DNA of 64,000 nucleotides from assembly GCA_963740455.1 (NCBI GenBank), contig CAVUEF010000025.1, forward strand, positions 21,683 through 85,682. Reading direction: 5' to 3'. Position 1 is the first letter of the stretch; each line of letters opens with the position of its first letter. A model generated the notes under the pieces. That model searched no databases. It was not told the DNA's origin and saw only the letters and a list, made by a program, of their open reading frames with translations. A program made the position numbers and the translations under genes. Below, piece by piece: positions 14,751-23,998 of the stretch. The DNA is from Paucibacter sp963740455. Lineage in GTDB: Bacteria; Pseudomonadota; Gammaproteobacteria; Burkholderiales; Burkholderiaceae_C.

Positions 14751-16541
14751 ATGAGCTACCGTGCACCGATCAAGGACATGCTGTTTTGCATGAAGGAGCT
14801 GGCCGGTCTCGCGGCGCTGCAACGCATTCCCGCGTTTGCCGACTTCGATCTGGATACCGCGCAGGCCGTGCTGGAAGAATCGGCCAAGCTCAATGAGAAC
14901 GTGATCGCGCCGCTGAACCTGGTCGGCGACCGCGAACCATCGAGCTGGAAAGACGGCGTCGTCACCACCACGCCCGGCTTCAAGGAGGCCTTCGGTCAGT
15001 ATGTCGAGGGGGGCTGGCAGGGCTTGCAGCACCCGGTCGAATTCGGCGGCCAGGGCCTGCCCAAGACGATAGGCGCGGCCTGCGCGGAAATGCTGCACAG
15101 CGCCAACATGAGCTTTGCGCTGTGCCCGCTGCTGACCGATGGCGCCATCGAGGCCTTGCTGACGGCAGGCTCGCCCGAGTTGCAGCAACGCTATCTGCCC
15201 AAGATGATTGACGGCAGCTGGACCGGCTCGATGAACCTGACCGAACCGCAGGCGGGGTCGGACCTGGCGCAGGTGCGTACGCGCGCCGAGCCTCAGCCAG
15301 ATGCCACCTACAAGATCTTCGGCACCAAGATCTTTATCACCTATGGCGAGCACGACATGGCCGAGAACATCGTCCATCTGGTGCTGGCGCGCGTGGCGGG
15401 CGCGCCCGAGGGGGTGAAGGGCATCAGCCTGTTCCTGGTGCCCAAATTCATGGTGAATGCCGACGCCTGCCTGGGTGCGCGCAACGACGTGCATTGCGTC
15501 AGCATCGAACACAAGCTCGGCATCAAGGCCAGCCCCACCGCGGTGCTGCAGTTCGGTGACCATGGCGGTGCCGTGGGCTACCTGATAGGCCAGGAGAACC
15601 GCGGCCTCGAATACATGTTCATCATGATGAACGCGGCACGCTTTGGCGTGGGCGTGCAAGGCGTCGCCATTTCCGAGCGCGCCTACCAGCTGGCGGTGTC
15701 TTATGCGCGCGAGCGCGTGCAGTCGCGCCCGGTGGACGGCTCGATGGCGGGCAGCGCCGCCATCATCCACCACCCCGATGTGCGCCGCATGCTGATGACG
15801 ATGCGCGCCCTCACAGAGGGCTGCCGCGCGATGGCCTTGGTGGCGGCAAGCGCCTACGACGCAGCGCATGCGCACCCGGATGCCGACGTGCGCAAACAGA
15901 ATCAGACCTTCTACGAATTCCTCGTGCCGCTGGTCAAGGGCTACAGCACCGAGATGAGCCTGGAGGTCACCGACCTGGGTGTGCAGGTGCACGGCGGCAT
16001 GGGCTATATCGAAGAGACCGGCGCGGCGCAGTACTACCGCGACGCGAAGATCCTGACGATTTACGAAGGCACGACCGCGATCCAGGCCAACGACCTGGTG
16101 GGCCGCAAGACGGCGCGCGATGGCGGGCAGACCGCGCGTGGTGTGGCGCAGCAGATTGCTGCCACCGAAGCACTGCTGGCCAAGCGCAGCAGCCCGGCGA
16201 GCCAGGCCATGCTCAAGCGCCTGAGCGCTGCGCGTGCCGCACTCGTTGACGTGATCGCGTTCGTCGTCGCCAACAGCAAGACCCGACCGAACGCCGTGTT
16301 CGCGGGTTCGGTGCCCTATCTGATGCTGGCCGGCAATGTGGTGGCGGGCTGGCAAATGGCACGCGCGCTGATGGTGGCCGAGGACCGGCTCGCAGCGGGC
16401 GAGGATGCACCGTTCATGGCGGGAAAGATTGCCACCGCGCGCTTTTATGCCGAGCACATCCTGGCGCGCGCCGCTGGCTTGCGCGACAGCATTGTCGAAG
16501 GTGCTGACAGCGTCACCGCGCTGGCGCTCGACGCCTTCTGA
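14751..16541 (+). CDS. Acyl-CoA dehydrogenase, long (about 600-residue) DmdC-like class
   Basis: A 596-residue flavoprotein of the acyl-CoA dehydrogenase family, in the long class with an extra C-terminal domain. It oxidises an acyl-CoA to the enoyl-CoA and passes electrons to EtfAB, encoded just upstream. Visible blocks are GSMNLTEPQAGSDLAQVRT (FAD and substrate region, about 160-180), GTKIFITYGEHD, and GGMGYIEETGAAQYYRD with KILTIYEGTTAIQANDL near 430-450. The long class includes 3-methylmercaptopropionyl-CoA dehydrogenases and fatty acyl-CoA enzymes, so the substrate is left open. A ribosome-binding GGAG precedes the ATG. Confidence 0.92.
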   Translation: MSYRAPIKDMLFCMKELAGLAALQRIPAFADFDLDTAQAVLEESAKLNENVIAPLNLVGDREPSSWKDGVVTTTPGFKEAFGQYVEGGWQGLQHPVEFGGQGLPKTIGAACAEMLHSANMSFALCPLLTDGAIEALLTAGSPELQQRYLPKMIDGSWTGSMNLTEPQAGSDLAQVRTRAEPQPDATYKIFGTKIFITYGEHDMAENIVHLVLARVAGAPEGVKGISLFLVPKFMVNADACLGARNDVHCVSIEHKLGIKASPTAVLQFGDHGGAVGYLIGQENRGLEYMFIMMNAARFGVGVQGVAISERAYQLAVSYARERVQSRPVDGSMAGSAAIIHHPDVRRMLMTMRALTEGCRAMALVAASAYDAAHAHPDADVRKQNQTFYEFLVPLVKGYSTEMSLEVTDLGVQVHGGMGYIEETGAAQYYRDAKILTIYEGTTAIQANDLVGRKTARDGGQTARGVAQQIAATEALLAKRSSPASQAMLKRLSAARAALVDVIAFVVANSKTRPNAVFAGSVPYLMLAGNVVAGWQMARALMVAEDRLAAGEDAPFMAGKIATARFYAEHILARAAGLRDSIVEGADSVTALALDAF

Positions 16542-16595
16542 TCACCAGGTTTGCGAATCAATCAAAGCCCGCCTGCGGGTGCCAAGGAGTTGTCT

Positions 16596-17549
16596 GTGTC
16601 ACTGCCGCGCGTCTTGCAAAACCTGCCCCTGCCCATCATCGCCTCGCCGATGTTCATCATCAGCACGCCCAAGCTGGTGATCGCGCAATGCAAGGCTGGC
16701 GTGGTGGGGTCGATGCCGGCACTGAATGCGCGACCCGCCGAACTGCTCGACGACTGGCTGGCCGAAATCACCGAAGCGCTGGCCGAGCACAGCCGGGCGC
16801 ATCCCGGCCAGCCGGCCGCGCCATTTGCGATCAACCAGATCGTGCACAAGAGCAATGACCGGCTCGACCAGGACATGGCGGTCTGCGCCAAATACAAGGT
16901 GCCCATCGTCATCACCTCGCTGGGCGCGCGCGAGGATGTGAACAACGCCGTGCACGCCTGGGGCGGCGTGGTGCTGCACGATGTCATCAACAACAAATTC
17001 GCGCACAAGGCGATCGAGAAGGGTGCCGACGGCCTGATCGCGGTGGCGGCTGGCGCCGGTGGTCATGCGGGCGTGAAGAGCCCGTTTGCGCTGATCCAGG
17101 AAATCCGCGCATGGTTCGACGGCCCGCTGGCCTTGTCGGGTGCCATCGCGACGGGCGATGCCGTGCTGGCGGCGCAGGCTTGCGGCGCCGACTTCGCCTA
17201 TATCGGCTCGGCCTTCATCGCGACCGAGGAAGCGAGAGCCGACGCCGCCTACAAGCAGATGATTGTCGACAGCAGTTCGGACGACATCGTCTACAGCAAT
17301 CTGTTCACCGGCGTGCACGGCAACTATCTGCGCGGCTCGATCGCGAATGCCGGACTCGACCCCGATCACCTGCCCGAGAGCGACCCCAGCAAGATGAACT
17401 TCGGCGCTAACGCGAAAAAGGCGTGGAAGGACATCTGGGGCAGCGGCCAGGGCATTGGTGCGGTGCACGAGGTTCTGCCTGCGGCCCTGCTGATCGAGCG
17501 CCTGAAGCGCGAGTATCTGGCGGCGCGCGTGCGCGTGCTGGGCGCCTGA
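16596..17549 (+). CDS. Nitronate monooxygenase (2-nitropropane dioxygenase family)
   Basis: A 317-residue FMN-dependent TIM-barrel protein of the nitronate monooxygenase family. PIIASPMFIISTPKLVIAQC at the N-terminus is the phosphate/FMN edge. VVAAGAGGHAG-like GLIAVAAGAGGHAG is near 155. The block ALSGAIATGDAVLAAQACGAD binds the FMN phosphate. It may detoxify alkyl nitronates; close relatives annotated this way may act on other substrates. The start is GTG 16596, preceded by AAGGAG; the longer frame from 16551 lacks a site. It follows the acyl-CoA dehydrogenase by 54 bases and probably shares its transcript. Confidence 0.88.
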   Translation: MSLPRVLQNLPLPIIASPMFIISTPKLVIAQCKAGVVGSMPALNARPAELLDDWLAEITEALAEHSRAHPGQPAAPFAINQIVHKSNDRLDQDMAVCAKYKVPIVITSLGAREDVNNAVHAWGGVVLHDVINNKFAHKAIEKGADGLIAVAAGAGGHAGVKSPFALIQEIRAWFDGPLALSGAIATGDAVLAAQACGADFAYIGSAFIATEEARADAAYKQMIVDSSSDDIVYSNLFTGVHGNYLRGSIANAGLDPDHLPESDPSKMNFGANAKKAWKDIWGSGQGIGAVHEVLPAALLIERLKREYLAARVRVLGA

Positions 17550-17692
17550 GCGCTCGACTTGCCCGGATCGAAGTAGCGCTGCGGCGTTCGGGTCCACCCG
17601 GATAGCCGAGGCGCAAAGACTCGTTAGCATCGCTGATGCAACTATCCTGCACACCCCAATGCAGTCGTCCGGCCAATTTCAGGAGATGAGCC

Positions 17693-19483
17693 ATGCAAGA
17701 ACGTGATCTGCGCAACCTGATCGAGAACGTGCGCGAGGGCAAGCTGCCACGCCGCAGCTTTATCCAGCAAATGGTGTCGCTCGGCCTGACCGCGCCAATG
17801 GCGTCGATGATGCTGATGCATTCGGGCCTGACCCAGGCGTCGAGCCTGCCGGCCTACAAGCCGACCAAGCGCGGCGGAGGCGGCACGCTCAAGCTGATTT
17901 ACTGGCAGGCTGCGGTGCACCTGAACCCGCACTATGCCGGTGGCACGAAAGACCAGGACGCGAGCCGGATCTTCTACGAACCGCTGGCCGGCTGGGACAC
18001 CGAAGGCAATCTCGTGCCCCAACTGGCGGCCGAGATTCCTACCCTCGCCAATGGTGGCTTGTCCGCCGATGGCCGCAGCGTCATCTGGAAGTTGAAGAAG
18101 GGTGTCACCTGGCACGATGGCAAGCCCTTCACCGCCGACGACGTCGTCTTCACCGCGGCCTATGCCGGCGACCCCGCCGCGGCCATGTTCACGGTGTCCA
18201 CTTACAAGGACATCAAGGTCGTCAAGGTCGATACCTACACGGTGCGCGTCGAATTCCCCAAGCCCACGCCGTTTTGGGCCGAACCTCTGGTGGGAAGCGT
18301 CGGCGTCATCTTGCCCAAGCATGTGTTCGAGCCGTTCATGGGCGCTAAGTCGCGCGACAACCCGGCCAACACCAAGCCGGTGGGCACCGGTCCCTACCGC
18401 ATCATCGACTTCAAGCCGGGCGACAGTCTGCGCGCTGCGGCCAATACCAACTACCACGTGGCCAACCAGCCGTATTTCGACGCGCTGGAGGTCAAGGGCG
18501 GTGGCGATGCGCTCAGTGCCGCACGCGCCGTGCTGCAGACCACCGAGTTCGACTTGGCTTGGAACCTGGCGGTGGAAGACGAACTGCTCAAGCGACTGGA
18601 GGCCGCCGGCAAGGGCAAGATGCAGTTCTATGCAGGCAGCGACATCGAGTTCGTGGCGCTCAACGTGACCGACCCCTGGAACGAGGTGGACGGCGAGCGC
18701 GCCAGCGCCAAGAGCAAGCACCCCGCGTTCAGCGACAAGGCCGTGCGCGACGCCATGTCCCTGTTGATTGATCGCAAGAACATCGGCGAGGTGATCTATG
18801 GCCGCGGCGCGGTGGTCACCTCCAACTTTCTGAACAACCCGCCGCGATTCCGCTCACCGAACACCAAGTTCGAGTTCAACGTCGACAAGGCCAACCAGGT
18901 GCTCGAGGCGGCCGGCTGGAGGAAGGGTGCCGATGGCATTCGCGCCAAGGGCACTACCAAGCTCAAGTTCGTCTACCAGACCTCGGTAAGCGGCCCGCGT
19001 CAGAAATGCCAGGCCATCATCAAGGACGCCTGCACCAAGGCCGGCATCGACCTGGAGCTCAAGAGCGTAGTGGCATCGGTGTTCTTCGGCAGCGACTTCG
19101 CCAATCCGGACACCTATCAGAAGTTCTGGACCGACATGCAGATGTTCACCACCACCATGACGCAGCCGGACCCGCAGACCTTCATGGAGCAGTTCACCAC
19201 CGACCAGATGTCCCAGAAGACCAACAAGTGGGCCAGCCGCAACCTGGCGCGCTGGAGCAACGCCGAGTACGACAGTACCTTCAAGGCGGCCCAGGTCGAA
19301 CTCGACCCGGTGAAACGCGCGGCGATGTTCATCAAACTCAACGACCTGGTGGTGGGCGATGAGTACATCATTCCGCTGTTCGCGCGGCCGCGGCCCTACG
19401 GCATCGTCAACAAGCTGGTGCCTGCGCTGTCGGCCTGGGACAGCGCCACCTGGGCCCTGGGCTACTGGTACCGCGAGGCCTGA
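17693..19483 (+). CDS. ABC transporter substrate-binding protein, family 5 (peptide type), Tat-type signal
   Basis: A 596-residue periplasmic solute-binding protein of family 5 (DppA/OppA class). The N-terminus has a twin-arginine signal: RRSFIQQ at about 19-25, then the hydrophobic stretch MVSLGLTAPMASMMLM. It would therefore be exported folded, which is less usual for this family. The mature part carries the family blocks RIFYEPLAGWDTEGNLVPQL and KGVTWHDGKPFTADDVVFT. It is the first gene of a five-gene importer with two permeases and two ATPases. The ligand (dipeptide, oligopeptide, nickel or opine) cannot be told from sequence. Confidence 0.92.
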   Translation: MQERDLRNLIENVREGKLPRRSFIQQMVSLGLTAPMASMMLMHSGLTQASSLPAYKPTKRGGGGTLKLIYWQAAVHLNPHYAGGTKDQDASRIFYEPLAGWDTEGNLVPQLAAEIPTLANGGLSADGRSVIWKLKKGVTWHDGKPFTADDVVFTAAYAGDPAAAMFTVSTYKDIKVVKVDTYTVRVEFPKPTPFWAEPLVGSVGVILPKHVFEPFMGAKSRDNPANTKPVGTGPYRIIDFKPGDSLRAAANTNYHVANQPYFDALEVKGGGDALSAARAVLQTTEFDLAWNLAVEDELLKRLEAAGKGKMQFYAGSDIEFVALNVTDPWNEVDGERASAKSKHPAFSDKAVRDAMSLLIDRKNIGEVIYGRGAVVTSNFLNNPPRFRSPNTKFEFNVDKANQVLEAAGWRKGADGIRAKGTTKLKFVYQTSVSGPRQKCQAIIKDACTKAGIDLELKSVVASVFFGSDFANPDTYQKFWTDMQMFTTTMTQPDPQTFMEQFTTDQMSQKTNKWASRNLARWSNAEYDSTFKAAQVELDPVKRAAMFIKLNDLVVGDEYIIPLFARPRPYGIVNKLVPALSAWDSATWALGYWYREA

Positions 19484-19607
19484 CCACCCCGAAGCACCGG
19501 CGGCGCCCACACCCGCAAGGTGGCGTTGCCGGGCAGCCGGTCGCACCGCTTGCACGGCAGCTTTGCCTGACCAACTCGCCCCCTGAAGATCCTGAGAGCT
19601 ACTGCGC

Positions 19608-20567
19608 TTGCTCAACTACATCCTCCGCCGATTGCTGATCGCGCTGCCCAGCCTGCTGGGCATCAGCGTCGTGCTGTTCACCGTGCTCGCGCTGGCGCCG
19701 GGCGACCCGTTCGAGGATCTTGCCAACAACCCCAGTGTGCCGCCAGAGGTGCGCATGGCCTTGCGCGCGCAATTCGGCCTGGACGACCCGGTGTGGACGC
19801 GCTACTGGCACTGGCTGTCGAGCATGCTGCATGGCGACTGGGGGTTCAGCTTCGTGAGCCGCATCAATGTCGACCAGCTGATCTTGCAGCGCATCCCCAC
19901 CACGCTCGCGGTGATCGGCCTGTCGCAGTTGCTGGCCATCTTGGTGGCGCTGCCGGTGGGCATCCTGGCTGCGGCCAAGCCCTATTCCTGGTTTGATCGC
20001 ATCGCCAGCACGCTGGCTTTCGTGGGCTTCTCTCTCCCCACGTTCTTCACCGGCGTGATATTCATCCTGTTCTTCAGCATCTACCTGGGTTGGTTCCCGT
20101 TTGTCTACCGGTCCGACATCTCCGCCACCGGCTGGGAGTGGTGGTGGCTGCAGTTCAAGCAGTCCATCATGCCGATCACCGTGTTGGGCCTGTTCCAGGG
20201 CGCCAGCATGATGCGCTACGTGCGGTCTGCGGTGTTGGACGTGATCCGGCTCGACTATGTGACCACCGCGCGCAGCAAGGGCCTGGCCGAACGCACCGTG
20301 ATCATCAAGCATGTGGTGCGCAATGCCCTGATCCCGGTGGTCACGCTGGTGGCGCTGCAGATGCCGGCGGTGTTTGGAGGCGCCATTGTCACCGAGCAGA
20401 TCTTCCGCGTCCCTGGCATCGGCAGCCTGCTGATTGATGCCATCCTGCGCAACGACACCCCGGTGATCATGGCAGTCACCTTCGTGTTCAGTTGCCTGGT
20501 CATCTTCTTCAACTTGATTGCCGATCTGCTCTATGGCTGGCTCGACCCCCGCATCAGTTACCGCTGA
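19608..20567 (+). CDS. ABC transporter permease, DppB/OppB type
   Basis: A 319-residue inner-membrane permease with six predicted membrane segments. It opens with the classic YILRRLLIALPSLLGISVV and has APGDPF near 30-36. The EAA loop (ATPase contact) is YVTTARSKGLAERTVIIKHV near 210. The start is TTG 19608, because no ATG precedes the conserved N-terminus. It pairs with the permease encoded next, which overlaps it by 35 bases. Confidence 0.92.
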   Translation: MLNYILRRLLIALPSLLGISVVLFTVLALAPGDPFEDLANNPSVPPEVRMALRAQFGLDDPVWTRYWHWLSSMLHGDWGFSFVSRINVDQLILQRIPTTLAVIGLSQLLAILVALPVGILAAAKPYSWFDRIASTLAFVGFSLPTFFTGVIFILFFSIYLGWFPFVYRSDISATGWEWWWLQFKQSIMPITVLGLFQGASMMRYVRSAVLDVIRLDYVTTARSKGLAERTVIIKHVVRNALIPVVTLVALQMPAVFGGAIVTEQIFRVPGIGSLLIDAILRNDTPVIMAVTFVFSCLVIFFNLIADLLYGWLDPRISYR

Positions 20568-21462
20568 GCCGAACCGGCGTCAGGTCAGCACCTCGCTCTG
20601 GGCCGAGGCGTGGCGGCGCTTCAAGCGCCACCGGCTGGCCTTCTGGAGCCTGTGGGTGCTGGGCTTCATGGTGTTGGCGGTGCTGCTCGGGCCGCTGTTC
20701 TACAAGGTCGGCATCAACGATGTCGACTTCAAGGCGCGCCTGTCCTCGCCCGATGCCAGTCACCTGTTCGGCACCGACGACCTGGGCCGCGACCTGCTGG
20801 CCCGCATGCTGTATGGCGGGCGCATCAGCCTGGCCGTGGGCATGGCAGCGATGCTGATGGCCATCACGGTGGGGGTGATCATCGGCGCGGTTGCTGGCAT
20901 GACGCGCGGCTGGATCGACTCGGCCCTGATGTGGGTGACCGACCTGTTCCTGAGCCTGCCGCAGCTGCCGCTGCTGCTGCTGCTGATCTTTCTGTTCCGC
21001 GAGCCGCTCAAGAAGATGTTCGGCCTGGAGGCAGGCATCTTCATCCTGATCGTGGTGGTGATAGGCGGCTTCCGCTGGATGTCGGTGGCGCGGCTGGTGC
21101 GCGCGCAGTTCTTCAGCCTGCGCGAGAAGGAGTTCGTCGAGGCCGCGCGCGCGCTGGGCGCCAGCGTGCCTCGCCAGGTGCTGCGCCACATCCTGCCCAA
21201 CAGCCTGGGCCCCGTGATCGTGGCCGGCACCATCAATGTGGCCGAGGCCATCATCGCCGAGAGCACCCTTTCCTTCCTGGGTCTGGGCTTCCCGCCCGAC
21301 ATCCCCACCTGGGGTCGCATCCTGTACGACAGCAAGGACTACATGGACATGGCGATGCACTGGGCGCTGTTTCCGGGGCTGGCGATCTTCATCGCGGTGC
21401 TGACCATCAACTTCGTCGGTGACGGGCTGCGCGACGCGCTGGATCCGCGCCGCGTGCTCTAA
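20533..21462 (+). CDS. ABC transporter permease, DppC/OppC type
   Basis: A 309-residue inner-membrane permease, the second of the pair. It has a short cytoplasmic N-terminus, a first membrane segment (LAFWSLWVLGFMVLAVLLGP) and HLFGTDDLGRDLLARMLYGG, typical of DppC. The EAA loop is FVEAARALGASVPRQVLRHI, and the protein ends in GDGLRDALDPR. The start was set at ATG 20533, inside the previous gene; an upstream TTG is less likely. The downstream ATPase follows after two bases. Confidence 0.92.
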   Translation: MAGSTPASVTAEPNRRQVSTSLWAEAWRRFKRHRLAFWSLWVLGFMVLAVLLGPLFYKVGINDVDFKARLSSPDASHLFGTDDLGRDLLARMLYGGRISLAVGMAAMLMAITVGVIIGAVAGMTRGWIDSALMWVTDLFLSLPQLPLLLLLIFLFREPLKKMFGLEAGIFILIVVVIGGFRWMSVARLVRAQFFSLREKEFVEAARALGASVPRQVLRHILPNSLGPVIVAGTINVAEAIIAESTLSFLGLGFPPDIPTWGRILYDSKDYMDMAMHWALFPGLAIFIAVLTINFVGDGLRDALDPRRVL

Positions 21463-21464
21463 CC

Positions 21465-22445
21465 ATGGCCTTGCTCGATATCCGGGGCCTGAAAACCCAT
21501 TTCAAGACCGACGACGGCTGGCTGCATGCGGTCGACGGCGTCGACCTGCAGATAGACGCGGGCGAAACCCTGTGCGTGGTGGGTGAAAGTGGCTGCGGCA
21601 AGAGCGTCACCGCCAAGACGGTGATGAAGCTCATCGACATGCCGCCCGGCAAGATCGTTGCCGGACAGGTGCTGTGGCAGGGGCGCGACCTGGTGCCCTT
21701 GAGCAACGACGAGATGCGCAAGATCCGGGCGAAGGAGATCGCCATCGTCTTCCAGGAGCCGATGACCAGCCTGAACCCGGTCTACACCGTGGGCGACCAG
21801 ATCGCCGAATCGATCCGCTTGCATGAGGGCCTGAGCCGGCGCGAGGCGATGAACCGCGCGGTCGAGATGCTCAAGCTGGTCAACATCCCCACACCGGAGC
21901 GTCGGGTGAAGGACTACCCGCACCAGTTCTCGGGCGGCATGCGCCAGCGCGTAATGATTGCCATCGCGCTGGCCTGCAACCCCAAGCTGCTGATCGCCGA
22001 TGAGCCCACCACCGCGCTCGATGTCACCATCCAGGCGCAGATCCTGGAGCTGATGCTCGAGCTCAAGGAGCGGCTGGGCATGGCGATCATGCTGATCACC
22101 CACGCGATGGGCGTGGTGGCCGAGACCGCGCAGCGCGTGGTGGTGATGTACGCCGGCAAGGTTGTCGAAGAGGCCACGGTGGAAGAGCTGTTTGCCCGTC
22201 CGCGCCATCCGTACACCCAGGGCCTGATCCGGTCGATTCCGCGCGTCGATACCGCCGCAGTGCACAAGGTCAGGTTGGCGACGATCGCCGGTACGGTTCC
22301 GAAGCTGATCAATCCGCCCGAGGGTTGCCGTTTTGCGCCGCGCTGCGGGCACGCCACACCCGCCTGCACCACGGCCACACCGCCGTTGCGCGAGGTGGCC
22401 CCCGGGCACAAGGTGGCCTGCATCCTTGAGGCCGCAGTATCGTGA
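21465..22445 (+). CDS. ABC transporter ATP-binding protein, DppD/OppD type
   Basis: A 326-residue ATPase that powers the importer. Walker A is GESGCGKS at about 42-49, the ABC signature is FSGGMRQR near 160, and Walker B is LLIADEPTTALD near 180. The family's C-terminal extension ends with the cysteine cluster C-X-FAPRC-X5-C, as in DppD (GCRFAPRCGHATPAC). One Walker-B-adjacent difference is that the H-loop reads ITHAMGVV instead of ITHDLGVV. It overlaps the next gene by 4 bases. Confidence 0.93.
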   Translation: MALLDIRGLKTHFKTDDGWLHAVDGVDLQIDAGETLCVVGESGCGKSVTAKTVMKLIDMPPGKIVAGQVLWQGRDLVPLSNDEMRKIRAKEIAIVFQEPMTSLNPVYTVGDQIAESIRLHEGLSRREAMNRAVEMLKLVNIPTPERRVKDYPHQFSGGMRQRVMIAIALACNPKLLIADEPTTALDVTIQAQILELMLELKERLGMAIMLITHAMGVVAETAQRVVVMYAGKVVEEATVEELFARPRHPYTQGLIRSIPRVDTAAVHKVRLATIAGTVPKLINPPEGCRFAPRCGHATPACTTATPPLREVAPGHKVACILEAAVS

Positions 22446-23416
22446 ACGCACCGCTGTTGAAGGTCGAGAACCTCGTCAAGCATTTCCCGGTCAAGGGCGG
22501 GCTGCTGAACCGCACGGTGGAGAAGGTGCACGCGGTGGACGGCGTCAGCTTCGAATTGGCCGCCGGTGAAACGCTGGGCGTGGTCGGCGAATCGGGCTGC
22601 GGCAAGAGCACCACGGGGCGCTGCATCCTGCGCCTGATCGAGCCCACCTCGGGCAGGGTGACGTTCGAGGGCAAGGACGTCACCGCGATGGGCAGGCATG
22701 AGTTGCGCGCGATGGCGCGCAAGATGCAAATCATCTTCCAGGACCCGTATGCGTCGCTCAATCCGCGCATGACGGTGGGCGCCATCATCGGCGAGGCGCT
22801 GATCATTCACAAGCTCACGAAGACGCCGCGCGAATACAACGACCGTATCGTCGACCTGCTCGAAACCGTCGGCATGTCCGCCGATCACATGCGGCGCTAT
22901 CCGCATGAGTTCTCAGGGGGGCAGCGGCAACGCATCGGCATCGCGCGGGCCTTGGCGGTGAGCCCGAAGCTGATCGTTTGCGACGAGGCCGTGTCGGCGC
23001 TCGATGTGTCGATCCAGGCCCAGGTCATCAACCTGCTGGAAGACCTGCAGAAGCAACTCGGCCTGACCTATATCTTCATTGCCCACGACCTGTCGGTGGT
23101 CGAGCACACCAGCACCCGCGTGGCGGTGATGTACCTGGGGCGCATCGTCGAACTGGCGTCGGCGCGCGACCTCTATACCAACCCGCGTCACCCGTATACC
23201 GAGGCGCTGCTGTCGGCGGTGCCGATCCCCGATCCGCAGATCAAGCGCCGGCGCATCATGCTGCAGGGCGATGTGCCCAGCCCCATCGATCCGCCCACGG
23301 GCTGCCACTTCCACACCCGGTGCCCGATTGCGGAAAAGGGCTTGTGCGACCGGCTCTCACCGGTGCTCAAGCGAGTCGCGAACGGCCACCAGGTCGCCTG
23401 CCACTTGCGCTCCTGA
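22442..23416 (+). CDS. ABC transporter ATP-binding protein, DppF/OppF type
   Basis: A 324-residue second ATPase of the importer. Walker A is GESGCGKSTTGR at about 49-60, the Q-loop is IIFQDPYASLNPR, the signature FSGGQRQRIGIARAL, and Walker B LIVCDEAVSALDVS. The H-loop is IAHDLSVVEH, and the C-terminal cluster is GCHFHTRCPIAEKGLC. The start is GTG 22442, overlapping the previous stop (GTGA). It is the last gene of the importer operon. Confidence 0.94.
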   Translation: MNAPLLKVENLVKHFPVKGGLLNRTVEKVHAVDGVSFELAAGETLGVVGESGCGKSTTGRCILRLIEPTSGRVTFEGKDVTAMGRHELRAMARKMQIIFQDPYASLNPRMTVGAIIGEALIIHKLTKTPREYNDRIVDLLETVGMSADHMRRYPHEFSGGQRQRIGIARALAVSPKLIVCDEAVSALDVSIQAQVINLLEDLQKQLGLTYIFIAHDLSVVEHTSTRVAVMYLGRIVELASARDLYTNPRHPYTEALLSAVPIPDPQIKRRRIMLQGDVPSPIDPPTGCHFHTRCPIAEKGLCDRLSPVLKRVANGHQVACHLRS

Positions 23417-23433
23417 CGCGCTCCTGAACGCCG

Positions 23434-23793
23434 TCAGCGGCGGACGTCGGAGCCACGCGTGTGCGACTCGGCCAGCTGCTGAGCCTCCAAGTCGGCATCG
23501 CATCCGACATCGGCCGAAATCATGCGCCGCGCCAGGCGCGCCACCCAGGCCGCCATTCTCGGGCCCGTCACGGGCACGAAGCGCCCCGGCGCGCTGACCA
23601 TGCCGCACTGATAGCGCGCCAGCTCCTGCGACCACAGCAAGGCCTTGCAGCTGCCGTGCAGGCGTCGACTCACCAGGATCCCCACGGGGCAGGGCTCGGC
23701 CAGGCAACACAACCCGCAACCATTGCACGGCGCACCGGTTGCCGGCTTGGCGGGGGCGTCAGGTGCGATGTAGATGATGCGGGGCTGGGTCAT
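23434..23793 (-). CDS. Small cysteine-cluster protein, YkgJ-like
   Basis: A 119-residue protein with a tight cysteine cluster, CNGCGLCCLAEPCPVG (about 23-38), plus later single cysteines. The C-X2-CG-X-CC pattern is that of YkgJ-like proteins, thought to bind zinc or an iron-sulfur centre. The function is unknown. The start was put at the ATG on the complement of 23793, close to the conserved part; a longer frame exists but would overlap the sucA promoter region. The gene points away from sucA. Confidence 0.65.
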   Translation of the reverse strand: MTQPRIIYIAPDAPAKPATGAPCNGCGLCCLAEPCPVGILVSRRLHGSCKALLWSQELARYQCGMVSAPGRFVPVTGPRMAAWVARLARRMISADVGCDADLEAQQLAESHTRGSDVRR

Positions 23794-23998
23794 GAAGGGC
23801 GCACCGGTAATGGGGTCGATGCCGGGGCAGGCAGCGCAGAAGATCGAGGATGCTACAGTCTCAGCCTTGTGAGTTCCTTCCCGTCCCCTTTTCTGGTCAC
23901 AGCAAAGGCGGGTCGCAATCCGCCAATCGGTCAAGCCGTGTCGCGGAAGGTTTTTCAACCAACCAACTCCCTGGAAACCGGGGCATGAGGTCAGCGAA

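Noticed and set aside
13737..16457. A 906-codon open frame on the minus strand across etfA and the acyl-CoA dehydrogenase gene
   Set aside because: It is antisense to two clearly conserved genes in GC-rich DNA, where long antisense frames arise by codon bias. Its residues show no domain pattern.
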